Source: Drosophila persimilis (taxonomy: Eukaryota > Arthropoda > Insecta > Diptera > Drosophilidae). Taken from it: a DNA stretch of 64,000 nucleotides. The position numbers were made by a program, and so were the translations under genes. Below are positions 49,129-58,812 of this stretch, in pieces. Location of the stretch: NCBI RefSeq assembly GCF_003286085.1, contig NW_020825294.1, positions 6,572,001-6,636,000 of the forward strand, read 5' to 3'. Position 1 is the stretch's first letter. Each line of letters opens with the position of its first letter. The notes under the pieces are model-generated. The model did not search any database. It saw nothing but the letters and a program-made list of their open reading frames with translations, and had not been told where the DNA came from.

Positions 49129-49330
49129 TAGACCTCGGATTTTGCATATTTTATTCATCAGCATAGTCGTGGGCTCATTATTAATTTTTGTTCAATTGAT
49201 TTCCTTTGACTATATTTGAAAAGCACTTGGCTGGGGGATCGGAGGATCGGAGGTGCTGCGAGTACGAGTCATCAGAATTTTTCTATCTTAATCCTTTAAA
49301 AATATGCAAATATGCAAAATCCGAGGTCTG
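49129..49330. mobile_element. 202-bp hAT-like MITE with 8-bp target duplication
   Basis: The left end TAGACCTCGGATTTTGCATA is matched by the inverted right end (CAGACCTCGG... reading inward), about 22 bp identical after the first base. Outside both ends lies CTTATAAT (49121-49128 and 49331-49338), an 8-bp direct repeat fitting the hAT preference nTnnnnAn. The 150-bp interior has no coding capacity, so mobilisation would need a transposase from elsewhere. The fifth base of the ends is C rather than the usual hAT G, so superfamily assignment is probable, not certain. It sits 115 bp from the Tc1 element in A/T-rich DNA. Confidence 0.8.
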
Positions 49331-49445
49331 CTTATAATTTATATTTTTTTTATATATTTTTATTATATTTATTATAATTTATAATTATATTTATTTATAT
49401 AATTTATTTATTATTATTATTTTTTTTATTTAATTTATTTATATA

Positions 49446-49700
49446 CAGGGGTGGTCAAAAGTATTTACACAACGAGTTTTTTTTTGCATGTTCAATTTCA
49501 GGAGCTTTTCCTGTGGTTGTTGAAAGCTAAATAAAAAAAAAAACTTTTAGGCCAAAAAGATTGATCTACTAGCAATTGAATGAGAGAAGAATTGGAAAAG
49601 ATAACTGTTTGTACGAATAAGGAGAAGCAAATTAAGTGATGCTTATCAGTTGTCAAAATTATTTACACACATTTTTAATGCTGCAGAAGTATTTACACAA
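49446..49700 (+). repeat. Left terminal inverted repeat of the Tc1-like element
   Basis: About 255 bp. It begins CAGGGGTGGTCAAAAGTATT. Inner GTCAAAATTATTTACACA and GAAGTATTTACACAA sites lie at its inner end. They correspond to the binding sites in the right repeat. Confidence 0.9.
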
Positions 49701-49774
49701 AACTTTAAGTTAATTTTTTATTATGATTTAATGATTTTTTTTTTAATTTGTTGGATGAATAATAATAATAATGA

Positions 49775-50794
49775 TTAATATTTTGTAATTCCACCTTTGG
49801 CATCAATAACTGCTTGCAACCTGGCTGGTACTGATTCCACTAAGTGGCGAGCATATCCAAGTTCCAATTTCGACCAAATTTCCTTTACTTCCTCGATGGT
49901 AACGTCGCGTTTTCGGTTTTTATCAATTGTTCTTTGTCCTTTAATAAGCGACCAAACATTTTCTATGATATTGAGATCAGGGCTCTGCGCAGGCCAGGGA
50001 AGAACAGCCACATTGAGATCTCGTAAAAATTTTGTAGGTGCCGATCCCTTGTGGCATGGAGCATTGTCTTGCTGTAAAATCCAGTCGGAGATGGGAAATA
50101 GCCTGTCACCAGACACAAAAGCATGTTCATTCAGTATAACAAGATACCGGGTCTGATTCAGAGTGCCTTCTATTGGAACAAAGTCTCCAAATCCGTAGTA
50201 AGACATGCACCCCCAGAACATCACTGTGCCTCCACCAAATCTGTTTAATGGTTGCACTGCACTTTGTTTTTTTGCTTGTCGTAGATGCATAAATCTTTTA
50301 CAGAATGAGCCTTGGAACTGGAAAGCTACTTCATCTGTCCATAAAACATTGTACCAAAACTCCTTTGGTTTTTTAACGTATTCCAATGCGAATGAGAGGC
50401 GTTTTGCTTTATTTGCCTCGGAAATTTCTATTATTTTTCGCACTGTATACGTTCGTATGTCGATCTCCTTCAATCTCCGACGTATTGTAGCATCACAGAC
50501 TTTTTTGCCAATCAATTGTTGCGAATCTGCAGACAATTTAACTGGGCTTATCGACGGATTTTTATCGACTATGCCAATTAAACGTCTACATTCCCGTTCA
50601 TCCATCGCTTGTTTCCTTCCACTTCTTTTTAAATTCTGTAAATTTCCATTCGTGTCCTTTTTCTTTTCCAGATTATAAACGGTTTTTCTACAAATTTTGT
50701 AAGTTTTGGCCAGTTCCGACGCTGAAACCCCGCTTTTAAATTTTGTAACGATCTCGGATCGAGTTTCAACAGACAACTCCTTTGTCTTCACCAT
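49775..50794 (-). CDS. Tc1-like transposase, DD34E, apparently intact
   Basis: An uninterrupted 339-residue protein from an ATG at 50794, the usual length for Tc1-like transposases. Residues 1-120 form the bipartite DNA-binding region: a first helix-turn-helix (about 8-45), a GRK-type AT-hook-like motif (about 57-61) and a second helix-turn-helix (about 66-112). The catalytic triad is D154 (LWTDEVAF), D243 (QQDNAPCH) and E278 (LNIIENVW), with 34 residues between the last two, so DD34E. The GGGTVMFWG motif (187-195) is present. There are no internal stops or frameshifts. The gene lies between matching inverted repeats and would act in trans on the ends of its own family. The family name is not assigned. 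Confidence 0.95.
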   Translation of the reverse strand: MVKTKELSVETRSEIVTKFKSGVSASELAKTYKICRKTVYNLEKKKDTNGNLQNLKRSGRKQAMDERECRRLIGIVDKNPSISPVKLSADSQQLIGKKVCDATIRRRLKEIDIRTYTVRKIIEISEANKAKRLSFALEYVKKPKEFWYNVLWTDEVAFQFQGSFCKRFMHLRQAKKQSAVQPLNRFGGGTVMFWGCMSYYGFGDFVPIEGTLNQTRYLVILNEHAFVSGDRLFPISDWILQQDNAPCHKGSAPTKFLRDLNVAVLPWPAQSPDLNIIENVWSLIKGQRTIDKNRKRDVTIEEVKEIWSKLELGYARHLVESVPARLQAVIDAKGGITKY

Positions 50795-50906
50795 TTTACT
50801 AAGTTAATTTTAAATTTTAAATTAAATTTACTTATTGCAACTGCAATAAACGAAAAAACGACTGCACTAAGTCAAACCAAGTCTAAGAATAAGCTCTAAT
50901 TTGCAT

Positions 50907-51149
50907 TGTGTAAATACTTCTGAAGCAATGCAAATTTGTGTAAATACTTTTGACAACAGTTCACATGCTTCTATTTTTAGCCCATTAACAGTTATTTTTC
51001 CAATTCTTCTTTCAACCAATTCCTAGTAGATCAAGCTTTTTGCCCGTAAAGCTTTTTTTTGTATTTTGATTTCAACAACAACAAAAACAACTCCTAAACT
51101 TGAACTTGCAAAAAAAAACTCGTTGTGTAAATACTTTTGACCACCCCTG
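50907..51149 (-). repeat. Right terminal inverted repeat of the Tc1-like element
   Basis: About 243 bp and inverted relative to the left end. The two inner sites GTCAAAAGTATTTACACAA and GAAGTATTTACACAA lie near 50955-50907. The outer 43 bp are identical to the left end, after which scattered substitutions and small indels appear. Confidence 0.9.
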
Positions 51150-51151
51150 TA

Positions 51152-51420
51152 TATATATTTTTTATAATTTATTTATAATTTACAATTATATTTATTTATG
51201 TATATAATATTATTTATATATATTATTATATTATATTATTTATAATTTGCAATTTATTTTTAGTTTTTATTTATTATAATTTATAATTATATTTATTTAT
51301 ATATATTATATTATATTTATATTAAATTTATTATATTTTATTTGGAATTTATAATTATATTTATTCATAGTATATTATTAAGGTATATATATTCTATTAT
51401 ATTATTTATAATTTATTTAA
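51152..51420. repeat. AT-rich low-complexity block flanking the Tc1 element
   Basis: TATAATTTATTTATAATTTATAATTATATTTATT sequence continues the block at 48950-49445, so the hAT-like MITE and the Tc1 element both inserted in one A/T-rich stretch. Confidence 0.8.
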
Positions 51421-52480
51421 AATTCGTATAAGAATTTATTTTCCAAGAATTTACAAATATGTTTCCGCATAGATACAATCCCCAGAAGATGTGTATCTAA
51501 AGCCTTGATTGATGTGAGGAAATGTTGTGCTCTGCTCATAATTATGTGGGTGTACCCATCTCCCTCTCCCTCCCCCACCCTCTGCCCCTGCCCCCGCTCT
51601 AGCCCACTCATCCTGGATGATCATCCACATCGTTGTGGGCGTCTTTCGGCATTCCATGTTCATGTGATCTACTTGGCGAGATTTTCAGTAACTGACATCC
51701 AGTTGGACGTGGGTGTGGGCGTACCTCAGGCATTCTTCCTTTCCTTTCCTTTTTTTTTTTTGGGCCGCGCCCTGGTGCACTCCACAGCGTGGCAGTCGCT
51801 GGTTGTTGCTTCATTGCAATTCCGTTTGCTGTCGCTTTATTTTTATTTAATTAACTTCATTGGATTGCCATGTCAGGCAACGATGCAACGAGGCAGGCAG
51901 GCAGGCAGGCAGGAAGGCAGTCAGGTAGGTAGATAGTTTGGTGGGTAAACCTGCTTGGAGCTGTGCCCTGCCCGGCTTTGGGTCTGGCTCTGGGTCTGGG
52001 TCTGCCCACATGCAAAAGCTCTTGCATCTCTCGTCGCTCGTCTGTCTGTCGTTGTCGTTTTCAGCACCTTGACAATGACTTATTGTCGCTATTCAGGAGA
52101 AGAACAGAGCCAGAGCCAGAGCCAGGGCCCAGAGTGCACACAGGGCGAAGGGAGAGAGAGAGGGAGGGAGGTTGTCAGGAGCAGGACCCGCACCCGAGCT
52201 CCTCTCAGTTCATTGGCAATTCTTTGGGCTAAAGTGGCCTTTCTTGTTGAGCGTGGGCTCAACTCCTTTTGGCCTGGGCTGATGTGGGGACCTGCCCGGA
52301 TGTAAATCAATTTATTTCGCTCAACTTGAATTCAAGATTGAGCCTGAGCCTGAGCCCGAGTCGAGCCTCGGGCTGAAGGTGAAGCTGTGCATTTTTTTTG
52401 GGGGGCGAGGGGTTACTCGAGTACTTCCTGCCAGACGCTGCAGAGATTGCCGAAATGCACATCCTGCGGCGATTTTATTC
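51421..52480. other. Non-coding interval
   Basis: No gene is recognised. CTCCC repeats lie near 51560-51600, a GGCAGGCA repeat near 51890-51915 and GGTCTGGGTCTG and GAGCCAGAGCC repeats near 51975-52000 and 52105-52125. Confidence 0.45.
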
Positions 52481-53008
52481 ATGACGCTGCAACCATTTAA
52501 GTGTATCCCAGGGAGCAGTAATTATAATAACCTAAAACCCAAACCCAACCCCAAGCGAAAGCAGACCCACAGCACCGAACATCCTCCCATCAGCATTTCA
52601 GGGCCGAGAGCCCAAAACCACCATCGGCCCATAACCCAGACAGAGTCTCAGCTCTGGTCTCCATTTCAGTTTCAGTTGGTTCTATTTCGACCCGGGCCCC
52701 ACTCACAATGGAAACCGCAAAGTCATCTCCGGTTTATTTACTGGCTAGCAGAAAATAAACCAGAAAGCGAAGATGAGACCAAAGGAATCAACTACAAAAC
52801 GAACAAAAAAAACAACACAGAGCCAGCTAAAGATGCGCCAAACTGGGCCCAAGACGAAGGCTTGGATACTCTCTGTGAACCAGAAGGGAGTTTAGAAGGT
52901 ATGGCAACGAAATTCAAGGACTTCTTGGGTGGTTTATGCAGGAATATAGCAAGAAACACGGAAAAAAGTAATGAAAATGTGCGTGTGAGCGTGTCGCAAG
53001 GGAAATAA
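52481..53008 (+). CDS. Candidate ORF of 175 aa ending at a tandem array, unrecognised
   Basis: From the first ATG (52481) the frame is open for 175 residues. The C-terminal 85 residues are mixed in composition and Lys/Glu/Asn-rich (for example DEGLDTLCEPEGSLEG). The N-terminal half is Pro/His/Gln-rich and less protein-like. A CTGGCTAGCAG acceptor-like site near 52750 could mark an exon boundary. The stop codon overlaps AATAAA (53004-53009). The last codons (NVRVSVSQGK) lie in the first unit of the ~225-bp tandem array, so the array duplicated this 3' end. No domain is recognised and a chance ORF is possible. Confidence 0.25.
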   Translation: MTLQPFKCIPGSSNYNNLKPKPNPKRKQTHSTEHPPISISGPRAQNHHRPITQTESQLWSPFQFQLVLFRPGPHSQWKPQSHLRFIYWLAENKPESEDETKGINYKTNKKNNTEPAKDAPNWAQDEGLDTLCEPEGSLEGMATKFKDFLGGLCRNIARNTEKSNENVRVSVSQGK

Positions 53009-53815
53009 ATCATAAGGTCAGAATTTGTAATGTTCTAAAGTCATAAAAGGAGATCAAAGACATGGAAGTGTAATAGGTATTATTCCAGACCAAAAATAGT
53101 TCGAAAAAATTAAAAAATTGCCATCAAGCCCTCAACTTTCATCTTTTTCATAAAGAGAAAGAGAAAATTAGAACGAAAAGTAACGAAAATGTGCGTGTGA
53201 GCTTGTCGCAAGGGAAATAATTCATAATAATGCGTCAAATGGCTTGCAGGGTCAGAATTTGTAATGTTCTAAAGTCATAAAAGGAGAACAAAGACATGGA
53301 AGTATAATATGTATTATTCCAGACCAAAAATAGTTCGAAAAAACTACAAGTTTTCCATCCTGAACTCAACTTTGATCTGTTTCTTCAAGAAAAAGAGAAA
53401 ATTAGAACAAAAAGTAGCGAATATGTGCGTGTGAGCATGTCGCAATAGAAATAAGTCATACTACTGCATCAAATGGTTTGCCGGATTGGAGTTTGTATAG
53501 TTTTAAATTCATAGAAGAAGACCGAAAGCCTAGAAATATACTAGGCATTATTGCAGACCAAAAACAGCTCTAAAAAATTAAAAATTTGCCATCTAGCCCT
53601 CATTTTTACCCTGTTTTTGAATGCTTAATGGGGAGAAAAGTAACGAAAATGTGCGTGTGAGCAAGTCGCCACAGAAATTGCTCAAAATACGGCCGTAAAT
53701 GCTTTGCCGGGTCAGAATTTTTAAAGTTTTAAAGTCATAAAAGCAGACCGAAAGCCTAGAAATATACTAGGCATTATTGCAGGCCAAAAATAGTTTTGAA
53801 AAAAACTAGAAAACT
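52965..53815. repeat. ~225-bp tandem array, four units
   Basis: GCGTGTGAGC occurs at 52981, 53193, 53427 and 53653, giving units of 212, 234 and 226 bp. Each unit continues with GTCAGAATTTGTAATGTTCT-like sequence, a TCATAAAAGGAG segment, ATTATTCCAGACCAAAAATA and a CATCTAGCCCTCA-like segment. Unit 1 lacks about 22 bp present in the others. Divergence increases to the right. No frame is conserved across units. Confidence 0.88.
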
Positions 53816-55614
53816 TTTCTGTTGCGGGCTCAAAGTATTCATACCCGGAATCGGGCAGAGTGCATAAATAACTGAAGCCGCATGAATTTCCAGTTGGCAA
53901 AGAAGCAAAAAACAAAAGCCCAGAGTCAAGCTGGATCTCTTACTCTCTCCCTCTGGCCCTTGTCCAGGGCGATACATCGAATTTAATTTCCTGCCAAAAT
54001 CGACAAAGGAGGAGGTACAGCAAAATGTTTTGCCTTTTTGCGGTGTGGGGCCCAGTCGAGCGTTAAGAATTCTCCTTCGCTTCGGTTACTAAAACTTAAT
54101 TTTGCGGCTTGCATTTCAGGGAATCCACTCCACACCGCTCCACACTCCACACCGCTCCACACTCCACTCTCCGATGAATGAAATTTCTTCACACAATTAG
54201 CTGGAGAGAAAGATAAGATCCTCCACTGGCACGTGATCGAAACAATAAACCGGCAACCGACGGGGCCGACGACAGTTGTCGGGAAAGTTGTGGAACATGT
54301 GGCGCCGTCCCGGTCCAGTCCGGTCCTGGCCATATTTCAGGACCAACTGACGCGCTTCCTTTTGCGATTATTGGCATTGAAAAAATCGTAAAAATAAATG
54401 GCAAACGATTTGAAGTTTTCGAAGCAACATGTGTAATTAATAGACCCGCCCCACCGCCCCAAAAGGGACCCCAAAGCGTATGATGAATGACCAAAACCCG
54501 AAAGGACTCTAGGTGTCTATTGTATTATTTACGGCTGCACCATCTACAGCCCCCTCTTAAAGTCCTGCCTTCTTGCTCCCTGGTCCCCCCTCCTCCCTGG
54601 TCCCTCCTCCCCCCTTCCTCCTCCTCTGACGCTCCCCATTCGAACCCCATAAAATGGACTTCATATGGTGTCTCGCTGGCCATGTATCCATGTAGAAGTG
54701 TCACACATGTCCTTGTGCGGCTTTGACTTTGGCCCCAGCCGAAAATAGCCAGCACGATGGTGGCACGATAGCTTGCCACTGCCACTGCCGTGTGTGTGTG
54801 TGTGCTGCTGCTGCTGTTGCAAGTGTGTCACTGTCACACACTTGACGATTTTTTGGAACGGCAATAGGCACTACATGTGCCACGACAACAGTTGTGGCAG
54901 AGGCAGCGTGGCAGGTCCAAAGAGGAGTCGAAGATGGCAATACCCAGCAGAAAGGAGGATCTCGAGTGAATATCTGGGCCAAAACTTCCTCGACTTTAAC
55001 AGGGTATCTGGAGAGCGAGAGGCAGGGAGGGGGCGAAGGAGTGGGCCTCTGTTCTCTGGCGCTGCTCAAGTGTTTGTTATCTGCCGACCCCCCCTGCCCC
55101 CCCCCCCTGTCCGTGTCCATGTCCATGCACTGCCTCGGCAAGGACATTGTTCTGCTGGCGACTGTTGGCGAAGGGGCGGCAGCTGCGTTCACGCAAATAG
55201 AAAAGATACTCAAGGCACTCATTCGAATGTGGGCGGTGGGCGGTTTGTTACGTGATGAGTGCGCCTCATGCGGGTCCAGGAACCGCAACCAGGCCACCCC
55301 AGGGGGGGTGGGGGGTTGGGGGGCAAACCACAGGGAAAATCAGGCATCAATGGGCGTTTAAGCCAACTCGCTTGATGTCCGCAATGAGATTTAAATAGAA
55401 TCAAATTAGTGTGGCATTTGCATGGGGCATGTGGCATGGGGCATGGGGGGGGGGGGGGGGGGGCATTGTTTGCTTTGGCAGCTTAAAGCGTTTGCCCCCA
55501 AAAACATAAATCCCAAGTAAATACAAAGGATATTTCAGGGCACTCGATGACGTTACGTTTTGCCTTTGTCAATGGTGATTTTTTTTTTGCTTACTTCAAC
55601 TGTGGTCTACCCCT
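53816..55614. other. Non-coding interval
   Basis: No gene is recognised. CCACACCGCTCCACACT is repeated near 54128-54165. TCCTCCTCCC repeats lie near 54590-54630, a GTGTGTGTGTGCTGCTGCTG run near 54790-54820 and a run of 19 G at 55445-55463. The overlapping 155-198 residue frames on both strands around 54.7-55.4 kb have no domain and are probably non-functional. Confidence 0.45.
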
Positions 55615-55619
55615 GGTAC

Positions 55620-55790
55620 AGGCACCCCCTGTACTCCACTACACCCTGTACTACCCCCTGTAGTCCTCCCTGCAGTCCTCCCTGTGGTCCTCCCTGTAGT
55701 CCTCCCTGTACTCCTCCCTGTAGTCCTCCCTGTAGTCCTCCCTGTGGTCCTCCCTGTAGTCCTCCCTGTTCTCCCGCTTGTAGACCCCCC
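55620..55790. repeat. 12-bp minisatellite (CCTCCCTGTAGT)
   Basis: About thirteen 12-bp units with variants CCTCCCTGTGGT, CCTCCCTGCAGT and CCTCCCTGTACT run head to tail. Because the unit length is a multiple of three, frames on both strands remain open and give Pro/Cys- or Gly/Arg/Thr-repeats, which are not evidence of a gene. Confidence 0.88.
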
Positions 55791-56021
55791 CGCCTGTAGA
55801 CTCCACTCCCTCCTCCCCAACCCAGGTGCCTTTCTAGTCAGGTGCACAAACACAAACAAGGGCAGCAGGAGACGGACAGACCCGCCAGACAGCCAGAGAG
55901 CAGGGGAATCGAGACATCGAGACATCGACATCCGCCATGGGTTCCATGTAAATCCGACTTCGGCCCAAGCATTGACAGTTTGAGCTTAAAAATCCAATTA
56001 GTCTTTGATTTGCATACAAAC

Positions 56022-56237
56022 ATGGACAAAAAAACACAGAAAACAAGTCGCTGGGACCAGCCAAAGGTTTATCCCATGATCTATGAGGATTCAAAGGGAA
56101 GGCCACAAAGATTCTCCATGGATATACCCCAACGGGTAGCCAACGATTACAGGGTATGCGAGAGAAAGAGAGTCGCAGAATTTCTTGCTAAATATTTGAA
56201 GACCTTTCGACGAAGCGAATTTGTGTTTTGGCTTTGA
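56022..56237 (+). CDS. Candidate small basic protein (71 aa), unrecognised
   Basis: An ATG with ACAAAC before it, a good Drosophila start context, opens a 71-residue frame (MDKKTQKTSRWD...). The product is strongly basic, non-repetitive and well mixed, with Trp, Tyr and Phe spread along it (RPQRFSMDI, CERKRVAEF) and a hydrophobic end (FVFWL). The frame extends further upstream to 55842, but that part reads through the minisatellite flank and looks random. No signal peptide or known domain is present. An AATACA lies about 150 nt after the stop. Of the small frames in this window it looks most like a protein, possibly a lineage-specific gene. Confidence 0.4.
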   Translation: MDKKTQKTSRWDQPKVYPMIYEDSKGRPQRFSMDIPQRVANDYRVCERKRVAEFLAKYLKTFRRSEFVFWL

Positions 56238-58019
56238 TTTTCGGGACATCTTTCTCTTCGTCTCTGCGTACCTCCCGCCCTCCCCCCTCCCCTCCCACCC
56301 TCTGGGCCATTTCCACAGGAGCACCACAATAGACAATTGGATTTTTGCGGTTTCTAATCCAATTTATTTCGTCTTAAATACAAAAACTTGTAGCTGCCGT
56401 CCTTTTTGGCCTTGGCTACAAAGTATCCTGCAGACCCTAGACGTGTGTGTGTGTGTCTCCGAATGTCCTGGGTGCGGTTCAATGTAATTTAATGGATGGC
56501 CCACACACACATAGCCGTTAAAGCGAACACAGGGGTGGCGAGGAGGGGGGGGGGGGGGGGGCGGAGGAGGCATCACCTGCAACGAGGACAGGCTCTCAGC
56601 AAACTAATTTAAATATTTCAACAATTAAAGAGTCCAGGCAATTAAAATAAACCCAAACACCCAGTCGGAGGGCAGGGGGAGGGGCAGGGGCAGGGGGAGG
56701 GGCAAACAACAATGGGGATTATTCCAGCCACCGGAAAGTCGAAATTCGTATGCACTATCATGGCAGCAGAGCAGGGAGGGGGGCAGGGGGGGAGGGGGGC
56801 GGTACATTTAAGCCACTTTGGACACACAATTTTTGGGACACAACCAATTGTTGATCATCGGCCAGCAGCCTTTGAGGTGATTCCAAGTTAAATGAATGAT
56901 GGAATGGGGGGGGTCTCCCTCTCTCTGGGGCTTTGGGGGGACCTAAGGAGTGTCCTGGCAGCCCCTTGAAAGCCTCGAAGATCGTACTTTTGGCAGAACA
57001 AGTGGGAGTGCGTGGAGGCCCCTTGAGTGGCCCCAAATGATGGCCTACAGTAGAACAATCAACACCGGCCAAGGCAAGCTTTTATTTCCTGTTCTTTGCT
57101 GGACCCTCGTCCTGGCTGGACAACGTTCAATCAATGTCAGGCTGATCCTCCAGAATCCCTGGCACCAAGCAGTCCTGGGCCCAAATCTAAACCAATACCA
57201 CAATGATTCTTGGGCCATAATTTGGAGCTTTGAGCTCGACGCTCGACTGGCAATGATTTCAAAAGGCGGAATCGTGGCTGGGTCCTGTCCAGGCTCCTGT
57301 CAATATCCACAGGCCGTGGCTGGACACATGAGCGACACGTTGACACATGGCGAACAAAGGCAAGGACACACACACACACACACACATCCTGCCTGGGCTG
57401 TGTGCGTCGATGTATTAAGTGGAAACACCTTGTAAAATGGCTGACAGGTGTTAGAAGACTTTGCAAGATTTATGCGCTGACATTAACATGAATATCTATG
57501 TGTCTGTGGCAGTGCAATTGTGTGTGTGTGTGTGTGTGCGAGTCGCCCAAGCAGTTAAAGGATAACAGCGCATTAACTTAAGCATTACATTTACAGCAGG
57601 AGTCCTTGCCCCCCCACCCCCAGACGGGCATATATGAACAGGTGCCAGGACACGCTGTGGTTGCAACAATTAAAGTTTATTTGCTCCCACACACACACAC
57701 ACACACACACGCAGAGAGACACAAACGAAAGACAGTGCCACTGCCACACGCCATGGTGCTGGAGTATATGTGTATTTATAGTCCTTGCCACCTTGCCACA
57801 AAATTAAATAAAAGCAAAAGTCAACAAGGAACATAGATTTGCTTGGCAGCTTTACTTGCTTTGCTTTTGGTCAACTAAACAACAAATACTCGAGCGAGCG
57901 GTGGCAGACGGCCGGCAATATGAGCCAACATGTTGGCCATCATCGTTATAACGGTCGACAGGACACACGGCCAAAACAGAAAGGCAGGGGCGGCAACGTG
58001 AGTCACGAGGGGAGATACA
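56238..58019. other. Non-coding interval with CA/GT microsatellites
   Basis: No gene is supported. GT/CA runs lie near 56442-56457, 57366-57386, 57521-57537 and 57690-57711. A run of 17 G lies at 56545-56561 and a GGGGCAGGGGCAGGGGGAGG stretch near 56680-56702. Confidence 0.5.
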
Positions 58020-58027
58020 CGGGACGA

Positions 58028-58812
58028 TTCGGAGGTGATTTAGGACTCGTAGATACAGATACACGGTCTCAAACTAGAGACGTTTTGAGGGTAGATCTAA
58101 GAGTCATAGATACATATACAAAGGCTCGAACTAGAGACGATTCGGGGCAGATCTGGGAGGCATAGATACAGATACAAAGGCTCGAACTAGAGACGATTCG
58201 GGGTAGGTCTAGGAGCCATAGATATAGATACTTCTTCCCTAACTAGAGACGATTAGGAGTAGATCTAAGAGTCATAGATACAGATACTCGGACTCAAACT
58301 TTAGACGATTTGGAGTAGATCTAAGAGTCATAGATACAGATACTCGAACTCAAACTAGAGACGATTTTGGGTAGATCTAGGAGCCATAGATACAGATACA
58401 CGGGCTCAAACTATAGACGATTCGGAGGAAATCTAAAAGCCATAGATACAGATACTTGTAGCCAAAATAGAGACGATTCGGGGTAGATCTAGAAGCCATA
58501 GATACAGATACACGGGCTCAAACTAGAGACGATTAGGAGTAGATCTAAGAGTCATAGATACAGATACACGGCCTCAAATTAGAGACGATTTGGGGTAGAT
58601 CTAGGAGTCATAGATACAGATACTTCTACCCAAACTAGAGACGATTCGGGGTGGATATAGGAGCCATAGATACAGATACAAAGGCTCGAACTAAAGCCAA
58701 TTCGGGGCAGATCTAGGGGCCATAGATACAGATACATGGGCTCAAACTAGAGCCGATTTGGGGCAGATCTAGGACCCATAGATACAGATACTCGTGCCCA
58801 AACCAGAGCCTA
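58028..58812. repeat. 56-bp minisatellite, about fourteen units
   Basis: The word CATAGATACAGATAC recurs exactly every 56 bp (58105, 58161, 58217, 58273 and on). Each unit has GTAGATCTAGGAG-CATAGATACAGATAC-(variable 4-6 bp)-CTCAAACTAGAGACGATTCGGG. The units match closely; most differences are in the short segment after GATAC and in the GATTCGGG part. There is no conserved frame, since 56 is not a multiple of three, and no spacer/repeat pattern of the CRISPR kind. Confidence 0.92.

Larger units (their letters stand above)
49446..51149. mobile_element. Complete Tc1-like transposon with long IR/DR ends
   Basis: The element is 1,704 bp long, bounded by CAGGGGTGG...CCACCCCTG and flanked on both sides by TA (49444-49445, 51150-51151), the Tc1/mariner duplication. 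The outer 43 bp of the two ends are identical. The inverted repeats extend about 245-255 bp with small differences. Each end has three copies of a GTATTTACACAA motif: one terminal and two adjacent inner copies (about 49653-49700 on the left, 50907-50955 on the right). This is the IR/DR arrangement of transposase-binding sites known from several Tc1-like families. The element carries a single intact transposase gene, and its excellent preservation suggests recent insertion. Confidence 0.95.

Noticed and set aside
52379..52480. Upstream extension of the 52-kb candidate ORF
   Set aside because: The longer frame starts with GTG; the first ATG is at 52481.
54701..55361. Overlapping frames of 155-198 residues on both strands
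   Set aside because: Both strands are open at once over C/G-rich repeats; no domain and no start or 3'-end signals favour either.
55596..55931. Thr/Gly/Arg-repeat protein
   Set aside because: It comes from a 12-bp minisatellite whose unit length keeps every frame open; not evidence of a gene.
58028..58812. CRISPR-like regular array
   Set aside because: Units are contiguous 56-bp repeats without unique spacers, and the DNA is eukaryotic.
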